Shown piece after piece: positions 45,349 through 52,814 of a DNA stretch of 64,000 bases. Both the position numbers and the translations under genes were made by a program. The notes below the pieces were generated by a model. It was given only the letters and a program-made list of their open reading frames with translations, made no database searches and was not told where the DNA came from. The DNA comes from Nannocystis pusilla (lineage in GTDB: Bacteria; Myxococcota_A; Polyangia; Nannocystales; Nannocystaceae), in NCBI RefSeq assembly GCF_020073745.1, contig NZ_JAIRAU010000001.1, positions 1,116,001 through 1,180,000 on the forward strand. Reading direction: 5' to 3'. Every line of letters begins with the position of its first letter. Position 1 is the first letter of the stretch.

Positions 45349-47730
45349 ATGGTCGAGAACACGCGGCTGAGCCGACGAATGGTCTACCTGCCTCTCGGGG
45401 CAGCTCTCTTCGCGGCAGGGTGTCAGGACCCCGACGCGCAGGTCGACACCGAGGGGTCCAAGACGAGCGGGGCGGAGACCGGCACGACCGGCAGCGCCGG
45501 CGACACGCCGACCACCGACGGGCCGACCAGCGCCGGCAGCGAGGGCACCACCGGCGAGCCGGGCGACTGCTACTCGACGCGCGACTTCTTCGCCGACAAG
45601 GTGTGGTCCAAGGGCATGGGCACGCTGTGCGTGCAGTGTCACGAGCCGACCGGCTCGGCCGCGGCCAAGGGCGCCAAGTTCCGCCTGCTCACGCCCGTGT
45701 ACCCCGGCTTCATCGAGGCCAACCTGGCCAACATCGAGAGCCTGGCCGGCTACGAGTTCGAGGACACGCCGCTGATCCTCGCCAAGCCGAGCGGCGTCGT
45801 CGAGCACGGCGGCGGCGCCGTGCTGCCGCCCGAGAGCGAGCTCTATAAGAACATCCAGGCGCTGCTCGAGCAGCTCGAGGACCCGATCGAGTGTCCGCCG
45901 CCGAGCGCCGACGAGAGCTTCCCCGACGTCGTCATGCTCGACGAGGTGCAGACCCTGCGCAAGGCCGCGCTGCACCTGGTCGGCCGCCTGCCGGCGGACG
46001 ACGAGGTCGCCGCGGTCGAGGCCGACGGCGAGGCCGCGCTGGTGGATGTCCTCGAGGACATGATGACGGAGGACGCCTTCTACGCGCGCCTCACCGAGAT
46101 CCTCAACGACACCTTCTTGACCGACATGTACTACGGCGGCGGCTCGCTCAACGCGATCAACTCCGGCAACCCGGACTGGCCGAACGTCGCCAAGTACTTC
46201 GACAAGGAGAACCCGATGCCGGACGACCAGAAGCAGCGGATCTACCGCGCGGTCGCCCGCGAGCCGCTCGACCTGATCACGTACATCGTCCGCAACGACC
46301 GCCCGTTCACCGAGGTCCTGACGGCCGACTACACCGTGTTCACGCCCGACTCGGCCTTCCTCTACGGCGTGGCCGCGGAGTTCGAGGACCCGAGCGACCC
46401 GACCGAGCTGCAGCCCGGCGTCCTCAAGGTCACGCGCAACGGCAAGGAGATGACCTATCCGCACGCCGGCGTGCTGACCTCGCCGATGTGGTTGAACCGC
46501 TTCCCGACCACGCCGACCAACCGCAACCGCCACCGCGCGCGCAAGGTCTACGACCAGTTCCTGGCCACCGACGTGCTCGCGCTGGCCAGCCAGGCGATCG
46601 ACCCCGACGCCGGGGCGGCGTTCGCCAACCCGACGCGCGACGACCCGACCTGCGCCCAGTGTCACATCACGATCGACCCGATCGCCGGGGCGTTCCAGAT
46701 GTTCGACCGCAACAACCAGGAGTTCCTGCTCGAGAAGCCGGTGTGGTTCCCCGAGATGTTCGCGCCCGGCTACCAGTTCGAGCTGATGCCGACCGACCTG
46801 GCGGCGACCGGCGTGCAGTGGCTGGCGCAGAAGGTCGTGGCCGACCCGCGCTTCAGCCTGTCGGCCACCTACAAGATGTACCAGGCGCTGACCGGCGAGG
46901 AGCCGGCGCGCTACCCGACCAACGCGCAGGCGCCCGACTACCAGCAGCAGCTGGCGGCGTGGCAGACCCAGGACGCCTTCATGCGCGCGGTCGCGGCCGC
47001 GTTCGTGGCCGACAATCACAACCTCAAGGCGATCATCGTCAAGCTGATCCTGAGCCCGTACTACCGCGGGGTGCAGGTCGCCAACGAGCCGAGCGAGGCG
47101 CACAAGGCCGAGCTCGCGCACGTCGGCACCGGCCGGCTGTCGACGCCCGAGCTGCTGGCGCGCAAGGTCATCGCCACCACCGGGGTCCGCTGGGGCGGCA
47201 CCGGCGACCTGCTGAACGGCGAGTTCAAGCTGCTCTACGGCGGCATCGACTCCAACAACATCGTCCAGCGGCTGTCGTCGATCAACCAGCTGATGGCGAG
47301 CGTGGCCCAGCGCATGGCGGCCGAGGTGTCGTGCAACGCGACCGCGTTCGACTTCAGCAAGCCGGCCGACGCGCGCCTGCTGTTCCCGCTGGTCGAGCCG
47401 GCCGACACGCCCGACTTCAAGGCGGCCGAGATCAAGGCCAACATCCAGTACCTGCACGAGCGGATCCTCGGCGAGGTGCTGGCGAGCGACGACCCCGAGC
47501 TCGAGCGCACCTACGAGCTGTACCGCGAGGTCTGGCTGGCCGGCGCGCAGAACATCGCCGACGACCTCGAGGGCACCGGCCTCGGCCCGTGCGGCGCGAC
47601 CAAGGACCCCAACACCGGCGTCGCCCTGCCGGACGAGCAGAAGCTCACCCAGGACGAGCTCTACACCATCCGCGCCTGGCAGGCCGTCGTCGCCTACCTG
47701 CTGTCGGACTTCGCCTTCCTGTACGAGTGA
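45349..47730 (+). CDS. DUF1588/DUF1592-type cytochrome-like lipoprotein
   Basis: 793 residues from ATG 45349, with GAGGGGGG seven bases upstream. Signal with lipobox-like FAAGC (about 24), Thr/Gly/Ser linker to about 70, a first CxxCH (LCVQCHEP, about 102), a region with ALHLVGRLPADDEV as in DUF1592-type proteins, and YPHAGVLTSPMWLNRFPTTP with TCAQCHITIDPIAGAFQMFD (second CxxCH, about 440), the DUF1588 layout. Two covalent haems are likely. Function unknown; almost always paired with a DUF1501 protein, as here. Single units at 46045 and possibly elsewhere. Confidence 0.8.
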   Translation: MVENTRLSRRMVYLPLGAALFAAGCQDPDAQVDTEGSKTSGAETGTTGSAGDTPTTDGPTSAGSEGTTGEPGDCYSTRDFFADKVWSKGMGTLCVQCHEPTGSAAAKGAKFRLLTPVYPGFIEANLANIESLAGYEFEDTPLILAKPSGVVEHGGGAVLPPESELYKNIQALLEQLEDPIECPPPSADESFPDVVMLDEVQTLRKAALHLVGRLPADDEVAAVEADGEAALVDVLEDMMTEDAFYARLTEILNDTFLTDMYYGGGSLNAINSGNPDWPNVAKYFDKENPMPDDQKQRIYRAVAREPLDLITYIVRNDRPFTEVLTADYTVFTPDSAFLYGVAAEFEDPSDPTELQPGVLKVTRNGKEMTYPHAGVLTSPMWLNRFPTTPTNRNRHRARKVYDQFLATDVLALASQAIDPDAGAAFANPTRDDPTCAQCHITIDPIAGAFQMFDRNNQEFLLEKPVWFPEMFAPGYQFELMPTDLAATGVQWLAQKVVADPRFSLSATYKMYQALTGEEPARYPTNAQAPDYQQQLAAWQTQDAFMRAVAAAFVADNHNLKAIIVKLILSPYYRGVQVANEPSEAHKAELAHVGTGRLSTPELLARKVIATTGVRWGGTGDLLNGEFKLLYGGIDSNNIVQRLSSINQLMASVAQRMAAEVSCNATAFDFSKPADARLLFPLVEPADTPDFKAAEIKANIQYLHERILGEVLASDDPELERTYELYREVWLAGAQNIADDLEGTGLGPCGATKDPNTGVALPDEQKLTQDELYTIRAWQAVVAYLLSDFAFLYE
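46045..46062. repeat. Single hairpin unit in the DUF1588-type gene
   Basis: GATG 46045, tcctcgagga, CATG 46059; encodes VDVLEDMM. Perfect inner pairing, but coding chance is possible. Confidence 0.5.
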
Positions 47731-47760
47731 GCCCACCCAGCGAGATCGGAGACTACGACC

Positions 47761-49098
47761 ATGCATCGCCGCAGCTTCCTCAAGATCGCCGCCGGGACCG
47801 GGCTCGCCGTCGCCCTGCCCCGTCACGCCCGCGCCGCCCTGCCGCCCTACAAGGGGCCGTTCTACGTCATGATCAGCGCGCGCGGCGGCTGGGACCCGGT
47901 GTACCTGTGCGACCCCAAGCCCAAGGGCACCTTCAACCGGCTCTACGACTACGACCCGGTCGACCCCACGGCCGTCGGCGACATCCACTACGCCGACATC
48001 CAGCTCCCGGCCAACCTGGTGACCGACCCGCTGTCGCCGCAGTACTTGATGAAGAACGCCGACTTCTTCGCCAAGTACGCCAGCAAGCTGGTCGTGATCA
48101 ACGGCCTCAACATGCAGACCAACAACCACGACCGCGGCGTGGTGACGATCTGGTCGGGCCGCCACGACGGCGGGTACCCCAACTTCGCCGCGCTGGTGGC
48201 CGCCGAGCGGGCGCCCGAGCACCCGCTCGCGTTCATCTCCGGCGGCGGCTACTCGGGCACCGGCAACCTGATCCCGGTCACGCGCCTCAACTCGGTCGGC
48301 TCGTTCCGCAAGCTGGCCGAGCCCAACCGCACCAACCCGGCCGACCCCAACAGCACGTCGACGTACATGCACGCCGACACGTTCGCGCGGGTGGCCGCGG
48401 CCCAGCAGGAGCGGCTGGCGGCGTTCAAGGCCAAGCAGAACCTGCCGAAGATCGAGCGCGCCGCCGGTGAGCTGTACCTCGCGCGCGGCAACCTCGACGC
48501 GCTCGCCTCGGTGGCGCTGCCCGACGCGCTGATCGACCTGCCGAACGAGATGGGGGACCTCGAGCGCATGGCCCAGCAGACGCAGCTGGCGATGGCGGCG
48601 TTCTCGGCCGGCCTGGCCGTCGGCGTCAACCTCGAGCTCGGCGGCTTCGACACCCACGCCAATCACGACACCGTGCAGGTGCGCCAGCTGGCCAAGCTGC
48701 TGTGGGGCATCGACTACGTGATGAGCCAGGCCGCCGCCGCCGGCCTCGACTCCAACCTGATCGTCATGGTCGGCTCCGACTTCGGCCGCGGCAAGGGCTA
48801 CAACGGCATGGACGCCGGGTCCGGCAAGGACCACTGGCCTGTCTCTTCGGCCATGTTCCTGAGCGGCAACCCGGGCCTGCTCGGCGGCGGCGGCCGCGTC
48901 ATCGGCGGGACCACCGAGCTCGAGCAGCTGCCGATCGGCGTCGACCCCGACACGCTCGAGCTCGACGAGTCCGACGACGGCATCGTCATCACCGCCCCCC
49001 ACGTCCACGTCGCCCTGCGCGAGATGGCCGGCCTCAGCGAGAGCGCGGCCGCCAAGAAGTTCGGCATCATCACCGACATGCTGCCGCTGTTCGGCTGA
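47761..49098 (+). CDS. DUF1501-family exported protein (Tat signal)
   Basis: 445 residues from ATG 47761. N-terminus MHRRSFLKIAAGTGLAVALP is a twin-arginine signal (RRSFLK). The mature protein has the DUF1501 features: FYVMISARGGWDPVYLCDPK, VVINGLNMQTNNHDRG, GFDTHANHD, IVMVGSDFGRGKGYNGMDA and KDHWPVSSAMFLSGNPG (alkaline-phosphatase-superfamily relatives). Thirty bases after the DUF1588-type gene, presumably the same operon. Role unknown; the pair is typical of planctomycetes and myxobacteria. A hairpin unit (48838-48855) overlaps HWPVSSAM. Confidence 0.85.
   Translation: MHRRSFLKIAAGTGLAVALPRHARAALPPYKGPFYVMISARGGWDPVYLCDPKPKGTFNRLYDYDPVDPTAVGDIHYADIQLPANLVTDPLSPQYLMKNADFFAKYASKLVVINGLNMQTNNHDRGVVTIWSGRHDGGYPNFAALVAAERAPEHPLAFISGGGYSGTGNLIPVTRLNSVGSFRKLAEPNRTNPADPNSTSTYMHADTFARVAAAQQERLAAFKAKQNLPKIERAAGELYLARGNLDALASVALPDALIDLPNEMGDLERMAQQTQLAMAAFSAGLAVGVNLELGGFDTHANHDTVQVRQLAKLLWGIDYVMSQAAAAGLDSNLIVMVGSDFGRGKGYNGMDAGSGKDHWPVSSAMFLSGNPGLLGGGGRVIGGTTELEQLPIGVDPDTLELDESDDGIVITAPHVHVALREMAGLSESAAAKKFGIITDMLPLFG
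48838..48855. repeat. Single hairpin unit in the DUF1501 gene
   Basis: CCTG 48838, tctcttcggc, CATG 48852; encodes PVSSAMF, next to a conserved His/Trp. Confidence 0.5.
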
Positions 49099-49861
49099 GA
49101 ACCTGCCTCCTTTAAAAGAACACGAACACGGCGGCGTCGATGCGCCGCCGGTCGTGTGTGGTGAGCTCGACGCGAGATGGCGGCGAGCGCCGCAGCCGGG
49201 GCACGAATCGCTACTGTCCTTCACTCGCGGGACTCGGCGAACTCGCGTCGGGGCGGCACGCCCCCGGAGCTATGTTCATATGGCTTCCGAGACAATGCCG
49301 CCGGCAAATGTGAGGACCAAGAGCGCAGACCGCTCGCGCGTCCTCGCCACGCGCCGGCGCGCGCGCTCGGTAGCGCCCGTGAGGCGGCCGACCGCGCCGC
49401 GAAGGCTGTCAAGTCGCGGGGGGCCGCGCCTGGGTTGAAGATGACAGGGCAGATCTCGTACGCCTCGAAGCGCTGGACGTCACATCGGGCGCTGTGGGCG
49501 CCTGGGAGCGCCACGAGGGCCGTCGGGCGCCGAACAACGGAGAAGTCTGTCGGCGGGATGGCCGCCGTTCCAAGATCAGAGCGCTGACGGATGAGGCTGC
49601 CCCGTTGAAAAAAGTCACGTTCTTGCGGCAGGCTGGGTGACCTCTTCCGCAGACTGCGTCGGGGCCAGCGCGCCGACCGCCGCCGCGCATGTACCTGGAG
49701 ACATCACTCACGCCTCGTGGGTCCTTCGTGACCTGCCTGGTAGGACATGTCTCGAAGGGCATATGTGCAATCACCGCCGCGCGCGCAATTGCGAGCGCGG
49801 AGGACACGCATCATTGACGGATTGTTGATGGGACGAGATCGTCGGCCTCGGAGGTGTCTCG
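49099..49861. other. Intergenic region with hairpin chains
   Basis: 763 bases between two rightward genes. No gene seen. Just after the upstream stop is TTTAAAAG at 49111-49118, a likely decayed unit. The right third carries the chain at 49688-49763. A less GC-rich stretch at about 49600-49625 may hold promoter elements, not identified. Confidence 0.5.
49688..49763. repeat. CATG-N10 hairpin chain, about 4 units
   Basis: CATG 49688, CATC 49702, CGTG 49716, then after an irregular interval CCTG 49732, CATG 49746, CATA 49760. Inserts tacctggaga, actcacgcct, cctggtagga, tctcgaaggg. It lies in the leader of the hydrolase lipoprotein gene. Confidence 0.75.
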
Positions 49862-50986
49862 ATGATTCTCGCAAGAACCCTGGCGAAGTCGACGATGTGC
49901 GTGGCTGTGCTCGCTGTCGGATGTGTCAACGAGACGTATGCCCCCGACGAGCAGGAGAGCAAGAATTGGCCGAATTTCCCGATCGCGGACTCGGACGGTG
50001 GTGCTGACAATGGCGGCGGCGGGGGGCTCGATCCCGACGCGGAGATCCTGGGGGTTGAGACCCTCGATGTGACGATCCCGGCGTCGTTGCACGCGCAAGG
50101 GCTGAAGATTCCGGCCAAGCTGGTGCGCCCGGTGTGGTCGAAGCCGGTGGGCCCGCGGCCGGCGATGATGGTGCTGCACGGCTCCGGCGGCCTGCTGAAG
50201 GACGGCAAGAGCAACAACGGGCCGTGCAGCGACCAGATGGAGTCGCAGTTCGCCACCTGGTCGACGCGCCTGGCCGAGCTCGGCTACCCGGTGCTGCTGC
50301 CGTCGAGCTACTCGGCCCGCGGCTTCTGCGACAAGCACTCCCAGGCCGACAAGATGCCCAAGACCTTCGACGCCAACACCGAGCAGATCCTCGGGCGGAT
50401 CTACGACCTCGACGCCGCGTCGCGCTACCTGTGCGACCTCCCCGAGGTCGACTGCGACCGCATGGGCCTGCTCGGCTTCTCGCAGGGCGGGACGATGACG
50501 ATGCTCGGGCTGCACTGGCAGGTCGAGCACGCGCTGCAGTACTTCCGCGAGAACAAGGCCGGCACCGTCGACATCGAGATCCCCGACATCAAGCCCGGGC
50601 GGCCCGAATTCAAGGTCGGGATCGCCTACTATCCGGGCTGCGGCTTCGACGGCACGGTGCCGCTGTCGACCAGCAACAGCGCCGCCGTCGAGAACAAGTA
50701 CCTGGCGACCGCCCCCCTGTTCGTGCTCCACGCCAGCGACGACCCGCTGGTCGAGCACTGCAGCACCGAGTACGGCACCGGTTCGCGCCAGATCCAGGCC
50801 GGCCAGGTCGCGACCAAGATGAACGTCGAGAACCTCTACGACATCACCGTGTACCCCGACGCCGGCCACAGCTTCGACAGCGCCGGCGGCAAGGCCGACG
50901 GCGGCACGCCCGCGGGCAACGAGGCGGCCAAGGAGAAGGCGCTGAAGGTGGCGCTCGAGAAGATCCACCTGCACCTCGACAATTAG
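49862..50986 (+). CDS. Alpha/beta-hydrolase (dienelactone-hydrolase-like) lipoprotein
   Basis: 374 residues from ATG 49862. Lipobox-like LAVGC (about 21), short Asp/Gly linker (DGGADNGGGGGLD), then an alpha/beta-hydrolase: MMVLHGSGGLLKDGKSNNG (oxyanion side), nucleophile GFSQGG at about 205, acid in LHASDDPLVEHC, and base His in PDAGHSFDS. This triad and order match DLH-type esterases. Extra Cys suggest disulphides. Substrate unknown; envelope-anchored esterase is a fair inference. Confidence 0.82.
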   Translation: MILARTLAKSTMCVAVLAVGCVNETYAPDEQESKNWPNFPIADSDGGADNGGGGGLDPDAEILGVETLDVTIPASLHAQGLKIPAKLVRPVWSKPVGPRPAMMVLHGSGGLLKDGKSNNGPCSDQMESQFATWSTRLAELGYPVLLPSSYSARGFCDKHSQADKMPKTFDANTEQILGRIYDLDAASRYLCDLPEVDCDRMGLLGFSQGGTMTMLGLHWQVEHALQYFRENKAGTVDIEIPDIKPGRPEFKVGIAYYPGCGFDGTVPLSTSNSAAVENKYLATAPLFVLHASDDPLVEHCSTEYGTGSRQIQAGQVATKMNVENLYDITVYPDAGHSFDSAGGKADGGTPAGNEAAKEKALKVALEKIHLHLDN

Positions 50987-51060
50987 CGGCCGCGCCGGGG
51001 AGTCGGCCTCGACGCCCCGCAGCTGCCGGGTGCCGTGAATGCGTCGGCACCGTCGAGGCG

Positions 51061-51086
51061 CCGGCTGGCGCCGCAGCGCCAGCCGG
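51061..51086. terminator. 11-bp hairpin between convergent genes
   Basis: CCGGCTGGCGC (51061-51071) and GCGCCAGCCGG (51076-51086) pair perfectly around CGCA, in the 138-base gap between convergent stops at 50986 and 51125. A bidirectional terminator is plausible. It is unrelated to the CATG-N10 units. Confidence 0.5.
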
Positions 51087-51124
51087 GTCTCGGGGCCGCG
51101 ATCGCGGCACATTCCCCTGATCAA

Positions 51125-51643
51125 TTACTCGTCGCACTCCCAGGTGTCGGGGGCGCAGGCGAAGCTGCCGTTGGACAGGTCGCAGCATTCCCAGAACGAC
51201 TGGCCGATCTTCGACGACGAGCAGTCGGTCCAGTCGCTGCAGACGACGGTGCAGATGCCCTGGACGTCGTCGCCGTTCTGGACCACGCAGATCGTGCCGC
51301 CGGCGCAGTCCCCCGGGACGGTGCAGGGGTTGCCCACGCTGGACTCGTCGCCGGTGTCGTCGCCGGTGGGGTCGGTGGTGGGGTCGGTGGTGGGATTGGT
51401 CGTGGGGTCGCTGGTGGGGCCGCCCGTGGGGTCGCCGCCGCTGGGGTCGCCGCCGTCGCACGAGCACTCGCCCCATTCGCCGTCCTCGCACGCTTGCGCG
51501 CCCATCTTGCCGTTGGTGCAGGCGCAGGCCTGGGTCTCGCCCTCGTCGCAGACGGACGCCTCGTCCTTGCCGCAGCCGATCGGGGCCGCGAACGAGAAAA
51601 GGAGGGTGGCGAGCAGGGCAGACAACTTCTTCTCGATCGACAT
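51125..51643 (-). CDS. Cys-rich lipoprotein with Asp/Pro/Thr repeat linker
   Basis: 172 residues from ATG 51643, preceded by AGGAGA at seven bases. Lipobox-like PIGC (about 24). Two short Cys-rich domains (CDEGETQACACTNGKMGAQA, about 32-65; NPCTVPGDCAGGTICVVQNG, about 105-172) flank a TDPTTNPTTDPTTDP linker. The first resembles bacterial EGF/IGFBP-like Cys modules. Surface location inferred; function unknown. Confidence 0.75.
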   Translation of the reverse strand: MSIEKKLSALLATLLFSFAAPIGCGKDEASVCDEGETQACACTNGKMGAQACEDGEWGECSCDGGDPSGGDPTGGPTSDPTTNPTTDPTTDPTGDDTGDESSVGNPCTVPGDCAGGTICVVQNGDDVQGICTVVCSDWTDCSSSKIGQSFWECCDLSNGSFACAPDTWECDE

Positions 51644-51801
51644 TGGTTCTCCTGGATTTCGCTTCACCGGACAGATGCCGGCCGATCGGCGCTGTCGCGC
51701 CGCGTCGCGGACCCGTTCGCTTGTGCGAGCTCACATCCGGGAGCGCGCGGGGGCAGGTCGCAGGCGCGCTGGAGCGAGCCCGGACGCCGGGCTGCGATCG
51801 A

Positions 51802-51819
51802 GGTGTCTCGCGGGACAGG
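51802..51819. repeat. Single hairpin unit
   Basis: GGTG 51802, tctcgcggga, CAGG 51816. Confidence 0.7.
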
Positions 51820-51848
51820 TCGCGCGCGAGCCGGGGCGCAGGACCGGC

Positions 51849-51866
51849 ATGTCCTTGAGGACATGT
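51849..51866. repeat. Perfect single hairpin unit
   Basis: CATGTCC (51849-51855) and GGACATG (51860-51866) pair around TTGA, ten bases downstream of the sigma-like gene's stop. Confidence 0.85.
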
Positions 51867-51876
51867 CGTCAGGCGC

Positions 51877-52761
51877 TCACTGCGTCGGCGGCTCGAGCGA
51901 GCCGGCGAGGCTCATGTCGATGCGGCTGCCGATCGCGCGGATCAGCGACTCGATCTCGGCGCCTTCGAGGTTGAGGGCGCGGGCCAGCTCGGCGCGGGTG
52001 CTGGCGTGCAGCTTGGCCTGCAGCGCCTTGAGCCAGCGGGCCGCGGTCGAGCGGTGGACGCGGAACAGCGCGCCGAGCTGGTCGACGGTGAGGCGGTCGC
52101 GCAGCGACAGGCGCAGCAGGGTGCGCTCACGGCTGTCGAGCGCGGCCACGGCGGCCTGCAGGGCCGCGCGCAGCTCCTCGCGGCAGCGCTCGCGCAGCAG
52201 CCAGATCTCCGGGTCCTCGGCGACGGCGGCCTGCTCGAGCAGCTCGCCGTCGTCGTCGATCTCGTGGGCCGCGCGGCGGCGGGCCGAGCGGACCAGCATC
52301 AGCGCCTCGCGCACGGTGGCCACCCGCAGCCACGCGCGCAGCGGGCCGCGGCCGGAGTAGCTGGCGAGGCGCGGCGCTTCACCTGTCTCCCGGACCAGCA
52401 GGCGCAGCCGCAGCCGCTGGCGCGCCTCGGCCCGCTCGTCGGCGCCGACGCCGACGGCCCCGAGCGCGGCGTCGAGGGCGTCGCCGTGGGCCGCCTCGAA
52501 GGCCGCCAGCGCGCCGGGCAGCGCGCGCAGGCAGGCGTCGGCGAGCGCGAGGTCGGGCCACACGATCGCCGCGACCTCGGCCTGCGGGGCCAGGCGCGGG
52601 GCGACGCGGGCGAAGAACGCGGGCGGGTCGTCGGCGAATTCCGGCCATGCCTCGGCGATCGTCTGCCACGCGTGGGCCAGCGCGGCCGCGTCGGTCTGCT
52701 CGCGCAGCGGCGGCGGAATTTCGCTCCAGCGCGCCGTCAGCAGGTCGAGAGGCCCGGACAT
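51877..52761 (-). CDS. Sigma-70-like factor paired with a Ser/Thr kinase
   Basis: 294 residues from ATG 52761. Region-2-like WPDLALADACLRALPGALAA and ARLASYSGRGPLRAWLRVATVREALML, then region-4-like RERTLLRLSLRDRLTVDQLG and ALFRVHRSTAARWLKALQAK. It matches the divergent sigma factors that sit next to TPR Ser/Thr kinases in myxobacteria. The kinase gene starts 53 bases away, divergently. A unit at 52382-52399 encodes LLVRETG. Confidence 0.8.
   Translation of the reverse strand: MSGPLDLLTARWSEIPPPLREQTDAAALAHAWQTIAEAWPEFADDPPAFFARVAPRLAPQAEVAAIVWPDLALADACLRALPGALAAFEAAHGDALDAALGAVGVGADERAEARQRLRLRLLVRETGEAPRLASYSGRGPLRAWLRVATVREALMLVRSARRRAAHEIDDDGELLEQAAVAEDPEIWLLRERCREELRAALQAAVAALDSRERTLLRLSLRDRLTVDQLGALFRVHRSTAARWLKALQAKLHASTRAELARALNLEGAEIESLIRAIGSRIDMSLAGSLEPPTQ
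52382..52399. repeat. Single hairpin unit in the sigma-like gene
   Basis: CCTG 52382, tctcccggac, CAGC 52396; imperfect pairing. Confidence 0.4.
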
Positions 52762-52814
52762 GGGAGGCGGATGCTACACGGCGTCGGGGCGGCGGGGTAT
52801 AAGCGCCGGCCGAC

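Larger units (their letters stand above)
51644..51876. other. Intergenic region with two hairpin loci
   Basis: 233 bases between leftward genes. Holds GGTG 51802 - CAGG 51816 and the chain CATG 51849 - CATG 51863 (inserts tctcgcggga, tccttgagga). The second ends about ten bases from the sigma-like gene's stop (51877). Nothing else recognised. Confidence 0.6.

Noticed and set aside
52646..52663. CATG followed by cctcggcgat
   Set aside because: No paired right anchor; single CATG sites are expected by chance.
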